Shown here piece by piece: positions 23,714 to 34,498 of a stretch of DNA of 64,000 nt. The notes under the pieces are model-generated. The model made no database searches, had not been told where the DNA came from, and saw only the letters and a list, made by a program, of their open reading frames with translations. The stretch is from Sesamum alatum (Eukaryota; Streptophyta; Magnoliopsida; Lamiales; Pedaliaceae). How positions within the stretch are numbered: the first letter of the stretch is position 1; each line of letters starts with the position of its first letter. The stretch lies in the NCBI GenBank assembly GCA_034509735.1, contig JACGWO010000007.1, forward strand, positions 27,866,046 through 27,930,045, written 5' to 3'. The translations under genes and the position numbers were made by a program.

Positions 23714-24440
23714 AGACAGTAAAACAGAGAGATGAGAGGTTGGCTCAGATCCTTAGATCTGATGGATCCCAAAGGGCCCCAAAACATGGGCAATCCAAAC
23801 ACGGTTGCTTTGGTCCAATTGCCACACAGGCTCTGTCCACAACAGGACCTCACGAGGACCACTGTCCACAAAGGACTTCACCAAGAACACAGTCAACAAA
23901 GGACTACAAAGGGACCACAGAGGCTGTTCACAAATAACTCAATTCAGAGAGAGCACGAAGAGAAGAAGAAAGGAGAAAAGAAGATCTCAAGCTTATCTTG
24001 GAGGAACACCTATGGAGGGGTATTCATAGAGAAGAAGAAGAAGAAGCGCCTTGATGAAGGCATCAATTCCGACAACATAGGGAAGAGGCGGCTGCGGATT
24101 CAAGGAAGATTGAGGGAGAGACGAGGAGGCACCATTGAAGATGAGAGAGGAAGACACTTAAGAGTTTCGGCAAATGAGAAGAAGTCATCTTTTATGAATG
24201 AAGAGAAAACAGGTCGGGTTCTGATGAAGGCATCAATTCCAACGACATAGGGAAGAGGCGGCTGCGGATTCAAGGAAGATTGAGGGAGAGACAAGGAGGC
24301 ACCATTGAAGATGAGAGAGAAAGACACTTAAGAGTTTCAGCAAATGAGAAGAAGTCATCTTTTATGAATGAAGAGAAAACGGGTCAGGTTTAGTCGTTAT
24401 GGGCTAAAGGGATGGGCCAAGCCTTCCATTGTTGGGCCCA
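23466..24440 (-). repeat. 5' LTR of the gag-only element, with internal duplication
   Basis: It is about 170 bp longer than the 3' LTR because a block is present twice in tandem: GATGAAGGCATCAATTCC begins at about 24053 and again at 24222, and the following text (GGCGGCTGCGGATTCAAGG, then AAGATGAGAGAG) repeats with few changes. An AT tract lies at about 23679-23710. Confidence 0.8.
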
Positions 24441-25782
24441 ATTAGGCCCAATTAGAAGTAAAACAATAAAAATAAAATGGGCTCTTAAGTGTCTTAAGTG
24501 TTGATACTCGGCCGGTATCAAATGTTGATACTCGGGACTAGATCAGGGCCAACTTGGTTCCAACGGGACTTAGGTCCTATCAACCTGCTTTTTATTAGGC
24601 CCATTATCGTTTTGAAACAGCCCGGCGCAACCTGGCCCATTGTGCAACTTATATGAAATACTAAGGGAATTATTATTTTATAATTAATGTGTAGGTTAAA
24701 GGGGCAGAGAGAGATCTATTAAAAAGAAAGAAAAAAGTAAAATTTGAAATTGATAAGTTAATAATTTTCTGCAGTGCAACAGTAAAAAGAATGATATTCC
24801 TATATATATTCCCTAACAACAGCAATAAAGATGACATTGCAAAGAGCCGTTGCAAAAGTATATTTGAATGTCAAGCAACCAAAATAAGGAGAATTAGAGT
24901 TTTCTATTCAAGAAAAGTATCACTAAAATGTCTTAAGGAAAAGAAGCCTCTTTTTAAAAATTTTGTTCTGCTTTAATTTTTATAAAGTTAAATTAATTTT
25001 TTTAAAATAGATTTTTTACTATTTGCCTGCCAAATTCTTTGAACAACTTTATTTCAGTTGTAGGTGGCTATGCATACATACACAATAAATGAATGCAAGT
25101 TATATATCTTTGAAATTTTTAGGTTCATTTGACTAGGGTAGAAAAAGATTCGAGTCGGTTCAATCACATCATTGTTCAAGCAAATTTGAATTATTATTAT
25201 TAAGTTTCAAAAATTATGTTTGAATTTGATTTGATTATTGATCGAATCGAACTCATATGAGTTTGAATTGGATCAAACACGAGACGAGATTGAGTAATTT
25301 GATATTTTTAAATATATTTTATTATTTCTCTATTAATTGAATCGAGTTCAAAAGTTTACCAAGCAGAAATTTTTGTTCAAATTTGATTTGTTAAGTTTAA
25401 CAAATCGAGATCAAATGAGCTTTTATCAACTGATTTCGATCGAGTGTCGAATAGTTTGATTTTTTTTTTCAGCCTTACCAAATGCTAAGAGTAATTATAT
25501 AACCAAAAAGTTCCATTATTATATAACAACTCTTGCAATCAATAAATCGATTATCAACATCAAATATTTACAACTAATCAATAATTATTATAAAACATAA
25601 AATAGAACAAAATTCATATTTTGGTAACATTTGAATTCATAAGTTTATAGTCGTGAGAAATCAATTTTATCAACTAAACTAAGATTCATCATCCAGTAAG
25701 ATCTGTTTATTTGCTCTAATTATTAAGGCAATCACCTAAAGGTGGAAAAAGGTAAACAGACTATACAGAAATGATTAATTAT
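24441..25782. other. Intergenic AT-rich DNA
   Basis: No supported gene. A frame of 61 codons at 24791-24976 has no motif. Confidence 0.5.
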
Positions 25783-26064
25783 AGGGTTAATTATATTTAC
25801 ACTCTATAATTTATAATCTGTTTACATAAATTATCTCTATCTTTTGGATAATTACATATACACCCATCAAAATATTAACATTAGTTACACAAATCATCCC
25901 CTATTTTTTTTAAAATTACACATACACTCCTAAAAACATAAATATTATTACACAAACTATCCATACTTTTTGGTTATCAGGGGTAATTTTATAATTATGT
26001 AAAAAATGGAGTGATTTGTATAAATTATTCATAGGTATAAGGCGTAAATGTAATTATTATCCCT
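25783..26064. repeat. Foldback element with AGGGTTAATTA-type ends
   Basis: The left end AGGGTTAATTATATTTACACTC pairs with the right end, which on the minus strand reads AGGGATAATAATTACATTTAC. The inner arms pair imperfectly and there is no coding capacity. Confidence 0.6.
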
Positions 26065-26232
26065 AAATTATAATGTACAAAATTTTATGACCAATCAAAA
26101 TTTTTAATAAAAATTGAAATTTTGACATATTACTTTGAGACATATGGAGTCTAAATCGTGCCCACGTTCACTATTTGGTAATTTTTTTTTTGTAACTTTT
26201 TTTATTGAACGTGGTTCAATAAAAAGTAAAAT

Positions 26233-26672
26233 GGGTTAATTACATTAAGACTCCTTCTAAAAATACAAAATTATACTTTTCCCTTAAAAAGTTTTGAAAT
26301 TATCCTTATACTCCCTCCGAAAATTTTTCATTTACATATGCCTCCCTTCTGTTACGGTTTGGACGAAAAAAGCTGATATAAGTAAAAAGAATTACATAAA
26401 TTCTTCGTTTTACCCCTAATTTATAAGGTTAATATAATTACAGTTTTTCACTTATAAGTATAAAATTATTACATGAGAATGTTAAAAAGATAGGGGTAAA
26501 ATTGAAGTTTATGTAATTTTTTTGCTCACATCAACATTTTTGGTCCAAATCCTAATAGAATGAGGTCGGGTAGAAATGGAGAATTTTTGGAGGGGTGTAA
26601 GTGTAATTTCAACTTTTTTAGGAAAAAATGTAATTTTATATTTTTCGTGAGAGTCTAAGTGTAATTAACCCT
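26233..26672. repeat. Long foldback MITE (about 440 bp)
   Basis: The left end GGGTTAATTACATTAAGACTC and the right end (minus strand) GGGTTAATTACACTTAGACTC are nearly identical. Pairing continues inward: CTTCTGTTACGGTTTGGACG on the left matches the complement of GTCCAAATCCTAATAGAATG on the right. No open frame. A related half copy lies at 31824-32070. Confidence 0.75.
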
Positions 26673-26929
26673 AAGTAAAATTGATTATACGGTAATAAAA
26701 AGATGATAGAGATGGAGAAGTAATACAATATGAATAATAATAATAAATAATATTGATATCTCCCTTGGGGAGTGTTTGTGTGAGCAGTTCTTGGATTTCA
26801 ATTTTTTTGGACTACACTGTGTAGGGAGAGGTTCTTAAGTTTTTTACACAAAGAAGTTAATAATGCAATTTGTCTCGACTGATTTTTCTATAATTTAATA
26901 AAAAAAATCAAGGGCAAAATGATCAATTT

Positions 26930-27042
26930 AGGGCCTTTGGTTGAAAATTACAAACCTCAGGAGGGTATTTGTAATTTTTCAAACAAAAAGGGGTTATTTG
27001 TTATTATGCCAAACCTCACGGGAGGTAGATGTAATTTACCCT
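26930..27042. repeat. Half of a TAATTACACC-type foldback
   Basis: CAAACCTCAGGAGGGTATTTGTAAT, TTTTTCAAACAAAAAGGGGT and GCCAAACCTCACGGG follow the order seen in the right arm of the foldback at 60531-61077. The opposite arm is not present. Confidence 0.5.
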
Positions 27043-27044
27043 TA

Positions 27045-28275
27045 AATTATTATAATTTGATGTACGTTCATTTAAGTATACATGTATTTCACAAGTAAGA
27101 ATATATAAAAAAAAAAAAATATATGTTAGACTAAATTATGGGATAGTGTATCCGATCTCTTAGGTGGGATAGACTATCCCATCAATTAGCTCGGTATTAA
27201 TACCAGACTCTAATATTATTAAACATGTGATTATGCATGATAAAGAATCTTATCATGTCAAACAAGAGCATATAGTATATAAGATTATCGAATTTGGCCA
27301 TCATTTAAGTATATTATATTGAAACTATTGATTTATGCAAAAAATGAGAAAATCTCTTGAACACATGCCCGTCTAGTATATGGTTCTTGCATTTTTTCCT
27401 TTTTTGAAGTGCATGGAATTTCCAATCTATATATATATATATATATATATATGATGACTCAAGAAATATCTTTTAATGAAAGTTAAAAAAAAGATAGAAG
27501 AATTTTTTATATCATAAAAATAAAAATCACCATCTATTTAATTTCTCCATATTCTTATGGAGATATTGCAAATATCTTATACCTGGATACGATTTAATTA
27601 TGTGCATCCGTACACAACAAAAATTGCATGCCCGTACTGAAGATTTCGTACATTACGAAAATACAAAATAATTATCTATGAAGGTACGACCATGTTAATG
27701 ATCCATATACTTTAAGAATTAATACATTTATCCGTTAATGATCCATATTCTTATGGAGATATTGTAAATATCTCATGCCTAGACATGATCTAATTATGTA
27801 CATTTGTACACAACGAAAATTACATATCCGTACACAACGAAAATTGCATGCCTGTACTGAAGATTTCGTACATAACGAAAATGCATGATAACTACCTATG
27901 AACGTACGACCATGTTAATGATCCATATACTTTTAATAATTAATACATTCATCCGTTTCTGTATGCAATTAAATTATAGCTGAATGTGTTCAAGAAAAAT
28001 AATCGAAACTAGTTTTTACTCCAAGTTGAATTTTATTCAATTACTAATATATGAATAATGACACGTACAACTTAAAACTTTGTATCGCACCAGCCTGGCC
28101 ATCACAGTTAATTTAGTATCAACAATAACAAAAATACAAAATACAAAATGCAGTCCATATACATACAATTGATTTCAATTATGCATCATTAATATCAACA
28201 ATAGGCCAATTTAATTTCTAAAATATCTTAAATTTCCAAGGATGGTATAACACATTTTTAGGATATTATGGAAAT
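27045..28275 (+). repeat. Segmental duplication block C, copy 1
   Basis: Direct colinear match to 62716-64000. Shared landmarks include AACATGTGATTATGCATGAT, AAGTGCATGGAATTTCCAAT, an AT run (27427-27452) and GACCATGTTAATGATCCATATACTT. The far end (about 28180-28275) also recurs inverted at about 34800-34900. No gene was recognised. Confidence 0.85.
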
Positions 28276-28792
28276 AATTTTAAAATGTATATTGTTGCAA
28301 TTAATGTGTATTATATGATTTACTATATCTACTATTCATGTGTTCAATTAATTATATATGGTCAGTGAGTAGCTTTGACCTGTAAATCTTTATGGTGGAA
28401 TATTTTTATTTAAAAGTAACATTTTTCATAATTTAGTTAGATTATGTTATTTAAATTGTTGCAACATTATAAATATTTTGAATTTGGATACAATTTCATG
28501 TGTCATAAATCCACTCATATTTTCTATTAAAGTTGTGTTTATATGTTGTTGTTGTTGAACATTTTTTAACGCTTTAAATCTTTTTTAATTGGTAATTGCA
28601 TTCTAGCCATCTATTCAAGGATCAATACGATCTGTTGACGTGGCATCATCCTTACTGTTTGTTATGAAAATATTTTATACAAGTCACTGTAGATATCAGT
28701 AAATAAAATTGTATGAATTGTCTCTATTACATTCACTCTTTACATATTTACACACACAGACACTCACATACACAATTACTTGTTCACCCTCT

Positions 28793-28793
<1 letters not shown>
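28276..28793. other. Upstream part of module D, copy 1
   Basis: AT-rich. 28300-28410 matches the inverted copy at 34680-34800 (TTTACTATATCTACTATTCATG), and 28450-28560 matches 32290-32460 (TTGTTGCAACA, TTGAATTTGGA). No gene. Confidence 0.55.

Positions 28794-28794
<1 letters not shown>

Positions 28795-28844
<50 letters not shown>
28795..28844. repeat. (TC)n microsatellite
   Basis: A perfect TC run of about 50 bases, just upstream of the first exon of the unknown gene. Short translated frames over it are artefacts of the repeat. Confidence 0.95.
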
Positions 28845-28847
<3 letters not shown>

Positions 28848-28906
28848 CACACATACTCCACACAACACTTTGGGCGCACAAGAAAAGTTGGAGCACAACT
28901 TAACTA

Positions 28907-28921
28907 ATGGAAGCAATGTAG
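28907..28921 (+). promoter_or_regulatory. Minimal upstream ORF (Met-Glu-Ala-Met-stop)
   Basis: ATGGAAGCAATGTAG lies 80 bases before the main ATG at 29002 and is identical in copy 2 of the module (32819-32833). If it is in the transcript it could act as a minimal upstream ORF. The inverted third copy does not keep it. Confidence 0.35.
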
Positions 28922-29001
28922 ATCTTTGCTTAAAGATTCAACCTTCAATTGTATTTTATAATTTTGTATAAGTTCTAACATATGTTAATTTCACCTTGTA
29001 G

Positions 29002-29158
29002 ATGGAACCAATACTCGAGAGAGACAACTTATACGGGTGTTGGAGGATTAACGGTGTGCTCTTTCCAGAGCCACTCAATTTTAATTGGCCGGCACCACCT
29101 CCGCCACCACCATCACAACAAGCACCTCCCAGAGTGCAACAGGCATGCGGCAGATCCT

Positions 29159-29206
<48 letters not shown>

Positions 29207-29698
29207 ATATATATATTAGATATATATATATATATATATACATGTGTGTGAACTTTGTTGCGCTTCTTTTTTTTAGATCTTACTATTTTTTATATGAATT
29301 TTATAAGAGTACTAACTTAATTTGTAGGTGCTCAATTTTGAAAGTGTAAACACAATCCCTTAATTATTTTTGCCTTCAAATTTTGAAATAAAGCTTTTCG
29401 AAAAAATAAAAAAATAAAAAATTGGCTTTCTCAAAAAAAATTTATATATATAAGGTTTAATCTGTGGGAAAGATTATTTCTTCTCCATCATAAGAATCTC
29501 TCTCTCTCTCTCTCTGGCTCTCTCTCTCCAATTTTTTTGGAGGGGGGAAGGGGTACAGGGTTCGATCTGTGAAAAAGCTTCTTTCGTTTCTATCTTAAGG
29601 TTGTATCTCTCTCTGTCTCTCATTTTCTTTTTCTTTTGTTTTTAAGGGGGGTACAAGGTTTGATTTGTGAGAAATATTCTTTCTTCTCCATGTTAAGA

Positions 29699-29751
<53 letters not shown>

Positions 29752-31037
29752 TCTTTTTTCTATTTTTTTTTTGAATTTATTGGTGAACACTAATGAGTTG
29801 GGATAGGAGTTACATGCCCATCCAAATAATAAAGTATAAATTCAAGAAATTTATTGAAGGTTGAGTGTTCATATAAAAATAGGTTAAAAAAGCTAAGCGT
29901 CAAGTTAAAATTGTCAGAGCAGCTGTTAAAAAAAAGTAGTTTTGCTTTTATAATCAAGATTAATTAGGTATCATATCAATTTGCAGCTTGTCCTTTTTTT
30001 TTTTTTTTTTTTTCTGAACCAATTTTGCAGCTTGTCTTGAATTACCTTTTGACATGTGTACCATAGAGAATTCAACAAACCAAAAGAGCTACTCTATAGT
30101 CAACAAACCCATAAGTGCATATACTAAAGTAGAACTAAGAGGAAATATATTGCCTATCAAACCAAATTAAGGGAATTAACACTTTATACATGCGTATACT
30201 TGTTATGCCGTCAATTCAAAACTTGAATATGCTTATTCTACTAATCATTTAACATCGCATGGTTCCGTGAATTTAAGAAAAAAAAAAGAACTTGGCACGT
30301 GGATTACAAATCATTCTCACCATTTTAATTTTTGTTTATTTGTCCACTTCATCAACTATTAATTAGGTTAAGATTTAATTCTGGCAGGAGCAAGCACGAT
30401 CAAGCAACGGAGGATCTTCACAAAGGAGAAAACGGGATCTAACTGCATCTAGGATTGTGGCATCAAAAGCAATTTTGCTCAGACTGTTAAGATGCGAAGA
30501 AAAGTCGGAATATATTTTGAAGATGTTGGAGGTTGCTTTAATCTCTTCTTTTGTGAATTCATACTTTGTTTATAGCCACTATAAGAAAATCATGAAAGAA
30601 GCAATACTTATATTTCACATTAAATTTGAATGTGAAAAGGCAAAAGGTTTCATCTTCTAACATTGTTGCTACACACAAAAAAAAAAAAAAAAAAAAAGGA
30701 GGAACTAAACAAGACAATTAAACTTGAGATATATAAAATACCAAAAATTAGTATAACCCTCTTATGCATATTCTTGTTTCTTTCTTCAAAGATCGCAACA
30801 GGGGAGACAACATATTATGTTTTATTGCCATATGAGAAATTGGATAGAAAAAAGATGGAAGTGAAAGAAATCTACCTTGGGCAGAGGGTGGTGTTCCTGG
30901 TGAATGAAGAAGTCTATCCCAATATAGAAAGCAAGTATCCATTATCAATGAAAGAGCGACTGGAGGGGAGATGGACTATTGAGGTTAGAGAACGTATGGG
31001 AATTATCAAGACCGAAAAGGTACGTTACTTAATATAA
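29002..31037 (+). CDS. Candidate three-exon gene of unknown family (about 177 codons)
   Basis: Three exons join without changing frame: 29002-29142 (47 codons), 30388-30531 (48 codons) and 30792-31037 (stop TAA 31035-31037). Acceptors are CTGGCAG|GAG and TTCAAAG|ATC; the donor after exon 2 is GAG|GTTGCT, and after exon 1 it is CAG|GCATGC, a less usual GC-type donor. If the GTACGT at 31020 is used as a donor, exon 3 ends at 31019 and later exons are unknown. Exon 1 encodes a short N-terminus (MEPILERDNLYGCWRINGV) then FPEPLNFNWP and a proline run. Exon 2 is basic (QRRKRDLTASR) followed by a leucine-rich helix-like stretch. Exon 3 is charged (GETTYYVLLPYEKLDRKKME, RVVFLVNEEVYP). No family recognised. 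Exon 1 recurs in two broken copies nearby. Expression is unproven. Confidence 0.5.
29160..29246. repeat. (TC)n followed by (TA)n microsatellite in intron 1
   Basis: A CT/TC run at about 29160-29188, then a TA-rich run to about 29240. Further CT runs lie at about 29498-29528 and 29700-29748 in the same intron. Confidence 0.9.
29249..30387 (+). other. Remainder of intron 1 and end of module D copy 1
   Basis: 29780-29930 matches the end of module copy 2 (GGTGAACACTAATGAGT, GTTACATGCCCATCCAAA, AAGCGTCAAGTTAA). A poly-T run lies at about 29994-30013. No coding exon is visible on either strand. Confidence 0.5.
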
Positions 31038-31393
31038 CTGCACTCATCTCTTAGTTAAGTACATACAGAAGGTATGTTAGTTAATTCAACTCCACACATC
31101 TCTTAGTTAGGTAAGTTAATACAACTACACGGGTATCTTAGTTAAATAGATACAGAGTTTACGTTAGTCAATATAACTACATGCGTCTTTTAGATAAGTA
31201 GATACATAAGGTACGCTAGTTAATATACTGCGCGTGTCTCTTAGTTAAGTAGGATAGAAGATATGTTAGATAATATAACTACATACGTCTCGTAGTTAAG
31301 TTAATGCAACTGCACGTGTCTTTTGGTTAAGTAGATACATAAATTACATTAGTCAATATAACTACATGTGTCTCCTAGTTAAGTAGACACATA
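31020..31393 (+). repeat. Minisatellite, about eight degenerate units of 38-52 bp
   Basis: Units follow the pattern GTACGTTAGTTAATATAACT, then ACACGTGTCTCTTAGTTAAG, then TAGATACATAAG, starting near 31020, 31071, 31110, 31158, 31210, 31259, 31297 and 31343, some shortened. The array begins at the exact base where exon 3 of the unknown gene would be spliced, so the first unit supplies the donor GTACGT. Confidence 0.8.
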
Positions 31394-31823
31394 TTATAAA
31401 AGATACATTGAAATCAAGGCGACACTACTTCATAGACTTGTGTATGGTTGTAAACAATATGGAAATACTTGTATGTTGGATTTCGTTGTTTTTTTTTTTT
31501 TTTTTTTTTTTTTTTATCTTATTATAGTTCATAATAGAGTCGCCAATGTTTGCTTTCATGTAACAAGTTATATATTTTGACATAAAGTTATTATCATTTA
31601 TGATCTTGTCTAGTCTGAAACGCATGCTCGATGTGCGTGCAATTACAAAAATATTTTTATTAAACTAATAATTTGTTATCAAAACACAATTGAGTAGAAT
31701 AAAAATAGAGAGAATAAATGGATGATAGAAAATTCATATATATAAAAAAAAAAATATGGATGAGTGAGATAATAAGTGGGGGAGAGTTACTTGAGCATGG
31801 GAAGTGAACAAATAAAATAAAAG
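31394..31823. other. Intergenic or intronic AT-rich DNA with a poly-T tract
   Basis: A run of about 27 T at 31489-31515 stands out. No gene supported; no later exon of the upstream gene could be recognised. Confidence 0.5.
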
Positions 31824-32070
31824 CTGAATTACACTTAAATTCCCTCTAAAAATATAAAAACACACTTTTCCCAAAGAATTTTCAAAATTACACTTACACC
31901 CCATTCAAAAATTCACTGTTTACATCTGAACCCCTTCCGTTAAGGTTTGAACGAAAAAGGTTGAGTTAAACAAAAAAATACATAAATTTTCAATTTTACC
32001 CCTCATTCACGATTCACTATAATATTTTCATATTTATAAGGGAGTAAATATAATATATATAAAGTCAAAA
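31824..32070. repeat. Left half of a foldback related to 26233-26672
   Basis: TGAATTACACTTAAATTCCC, CTTACACCCC and CTTCCGTTAAGGTTTGAACG follow the same order as the left arm of the longer element. The right arm is absent or replaced. Confidence 0.55.
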
Positions 32071-32916
32071 ATACGTAATTATAATAAGCGTGGGCGCACA
32101 AGTGGAGCACCACAAGGATCTAGCAAGGCCATGCACTTGGCCACTTTCCCCCCAAAAACTTGGGATATGGATAACATTGTATCCCCGATTGACCCTCTTA
32201 AACTAGGCAAGAGTCTCTTGAGACCTCCCGGTCACCCTCGGATATTCAAGAGGCCCATCCTAAAACCAAAAAAACATTATTTTCCCCTATTCAGATTGTT
32301 GCAACAATAGAAATCTTTTGAATTTGGACACAATCGCCTGTGTCATAAATACTCTCATATCCCCTATTAAAGTTTCATAAATATCATATCCCCTGCTAAA
32401 GTTTCTTAAATACACTCATATCCCCTATTAAAGTTGTGTTTATCTCCTGTTCTCGTTGATTTTTTTTGTTTTTGGCCTTAGATCTTTTTTAAATTAATTA
32501 GTAAGTACATTATAGCCATCTATAGGGACATGTGAAAAATATTTTTTCTAAAACATTTGCCTACACTTGGTGTTCTGTAACAAACGGTAAAGGTCATGCC
32601 ACATCAATATAATATGTTAATGTGGCACCATCCCTACTTTTTGTACGAGAACATTTTATTCACTCTTTGTATATTTACACACACACATAAATAATTACCT
32701 TTTGATTATTTTGTCATAGACTTGCATTTGTTTCAACTCTCTATTTACTCAGTCTCTCACTCACACATACTCCACACAACACTTTTTGCACAAAAAACAA
32801 TAACGCACAACTCAAATGATGGAAGCAATGTAGATCTTTATTCAACTACATTCAACCTTCAATTGTATTGTAAAGTTTTATATGAGCTCTAACATATGTT
32901 AATTTTCATCTTAAAA

Positions 32917-33065
32917 TTGGAACTAATACTGAAGAAAGACTACTTCTACGGGTGTTGAGGGTTAATGGTGTGCTTTTTCTGGAGCCACTTAATTTTAATT
33001 TTTCGGCACCAGCCCCACCATCAGTACCACCACCATCACAACAAGTCCCTCCAATAGTGCAACAT
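32917..33065 (+). pseudogene. Broken copy of exon 1 of the unknown gene family
   Basis: Relative to 29002-29142 the start codon is TTG and one base is missing after TGTTG near 32963, shifting the frame. Around that shift the coding match is clear: LILKKDYFYG before, and WRVNGVLFLEPLNFNFSAP followed by a proline-rich stretch and QQVPPIVQ after. Exons 2 and 3 were not found downstream. Confidence 0.65.
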
Positions 33066-33093
33066 GCATGGCAGATATGTTTTTCTGTCTTTT

Positions 33094-33139
<46 letters not shown>

Positions 33140-33144
<5 letters not shown>

Positions 33145-33930
33145 TTTTAGTAAAGCCGTTTGTGCCTAGATAGGGGGTTTGACGGACCCCTACCCATTTA
33201 TTGATTCAAAGGGCTCAAAAACAGTTTATGACCGTGCACAAACTACAAAACTCTAACATCACTTGAAATGAAAGCTGGGTAAGTGCATATAAAAATATCA
33301 ACTAAGGTTGTCACAGTTTGTAGTTCGTCTCCTTCAACGATCCCCCCGGCATGACTTTCACAGGCAAGATTCGCTAATGAATCTCCTACCCAGTTTGCTT
33401 AACGGTATATATGTGTAAATTTCAGGCTCATGTGCCATCTAAATGTACGAATAGACGTCACGAAATGCTGAAAACTCAGATCTCCGATCCCGAATTGTAG
33501 CACATGCTTGTGAGTCGAACTCGACCCACTCCTGCCTGAACCCCTTGGCCACGTAGTATCCAGTCCCCTAGCCAGTGTCGCCAGCTCAGCGTGTGTTTAG
33601 TTTTGACTCCAATATTGATAATATGCCACAATTTCACGGCCATCCTCATCGCGTGAGAAGCCCCCACCGCCGACAATCTTGGGATTCCTCCCTAGACGGT
33701 GGATGCCATCATACAGGCTTAGGTCTTGGCTGGGGAGCATGCTGAAAATGAAAACCAAGCCTAGCTGCCGCGCCGAAGTCCCCTCGCCAATGCGACGCTC
33801 GGGAGGAACCCACCTTGTAGGCATGCGACAGGTAATTAGTGATATTATGGATTGTGGTTGTCGCTCTGAAAGGTATTCCTTGGTGTTTAGCCTGATTTCT
33901 TTTTGTTTCTCCTTTATATATATACATACA
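33140..33930 (-). pseudogene. RNase H domain of a LINE-type retrotransposon, decayed
   Basis: On the minus strand, across several frameshifts and stops, the order fits plant non-LTR (RVT_3 type) RNase H: NPKIVGGGGFSRDEDGREIV, then KGFRQEWVEFDSQAC (with the catalytic-position Asp in EFDS), then HIYR, a stop, ANWVGDSLANLAC, matching the usual REANxxADxLA end. The fragment interrupts module D copy 2, since copy 1 lacks it. No reverse transcriptase or polyA tail could be identified. Confidence 0.6.
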
Positions 33931-34378
33931 TACATACATGTGTGCGATCTTTGCTCTTCTTCTTTTGTTTAGATCTTTTATTTTAAATGTAGGTTTTAGA
34001 AGAAGTACTATCTTAAAATTGGCAAGTGCTCAATCTTGAAAGTATAAACACAATTCCTTTGTTTTTCCCTTCGAATTTTGAAATAAAGCTTTTAGAAAAA
34101 AATTAAAATTGGCCTTCTCAATTTGTTTTGTTTCTCTTGTTTCTATTGATATAGGGCTTGACATGTGGGAAAGATTCTTTATTCTCTCTCTTAAAATCTC
34201 TCCCCCCCCCCCTCATGGTATTGGTGAACACTAATGAGTCATGGATGTGAGTTACATGCCCATCCAAACAATAAAGTCTGAAATCTAGTAAGCGTCAAGT
34301 TAAGACTATCAGAGAAGTGCCTCTAAGAACGCAACACATACATTAACGAATTTTGTATATCTGTATACAATGAAAACT

Positions 34379-34498
34379 TTATTGTGATGGTGGTGGCAAA
34401 AGTGGTGACGGCATATTAAAATTAACTGGCTTCGGAAAGGGCATGCCATTAACCCTCCAGTACCCATAAAAATAGTCTTTCTCTAATATTGGTTTCGT
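34379..34498 (-). pseudogene. Third exon-1 copy of the unknown family (start codon lost)
   Basis: The frame is open from an ACG in place of ATG (34498-34496) to TAA (34381-34379): KPILEKDYFYGYWRVNG, then FPKPVNFNMP and a proline stretch ending PPPSQ. Many differences from copy 1 are conservative (Glu/Lys, Ile/Val, Leu/Phe). Confidence 0.65.

Larger units (their letters stand above)
20874..24440 (-). mobile_element. Gag-only Ty1/copia-type retrotransposon with two LTRs
   Basis: On the minus strand the order is 5' LTR (24440-23466), PBS (23464-23452), a long leader, a broken gag (22728-about 21980), a short spacer and the 3' LTR (21679-20874). No protease, integrase, RT or RNase H was found, so the element depended on another element for its enzymes. 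The LTRs end in TG...CA read in the element direction. The flanking five bases (ATAAT on the left, ATTAG on the right) do not match, so boundaries may be off by a few bases or the target duplication has decayed. Confidence 0.8.
32287..34308 (+). repeat. Module D, copy 2 (direct), with an RNase H insertion
   Basis: It matches 28440-29930 in the same orientation. A short tandem triplication of about 31 bp (starts 32344, 32376 and 32405, around CTCATATCCCCTATTAAAG) and a CT run (33099-33138) lie inside it. The match resumes after the insertion with GATCTTTTATTTTAAATGTAGG-like text and ends near CAAGTTAAGACTATCAGAG. Confidence 0.8.

Noticed and set aside
23659..24327. Frames of up to 172 codons in the LTR of the gag-only element
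   Set aside because: They lie in an LTR and are lengthened by the internal tandem duplication. No domain is seen.
28709..29349. Several short frames rich in Ser-Leu or Tyr-Ile repeats
   Set aside because: They are translations of TC and TA microsatellites. Only the 47-codon exon-1 segment starting at 29002 is kept.
31000..31400. CRISPR-like array of repeats
   Set aside because: Units are degenerate, directly adjoining and without unique spacers, in a plant nuclear context; it is a minisatellite.
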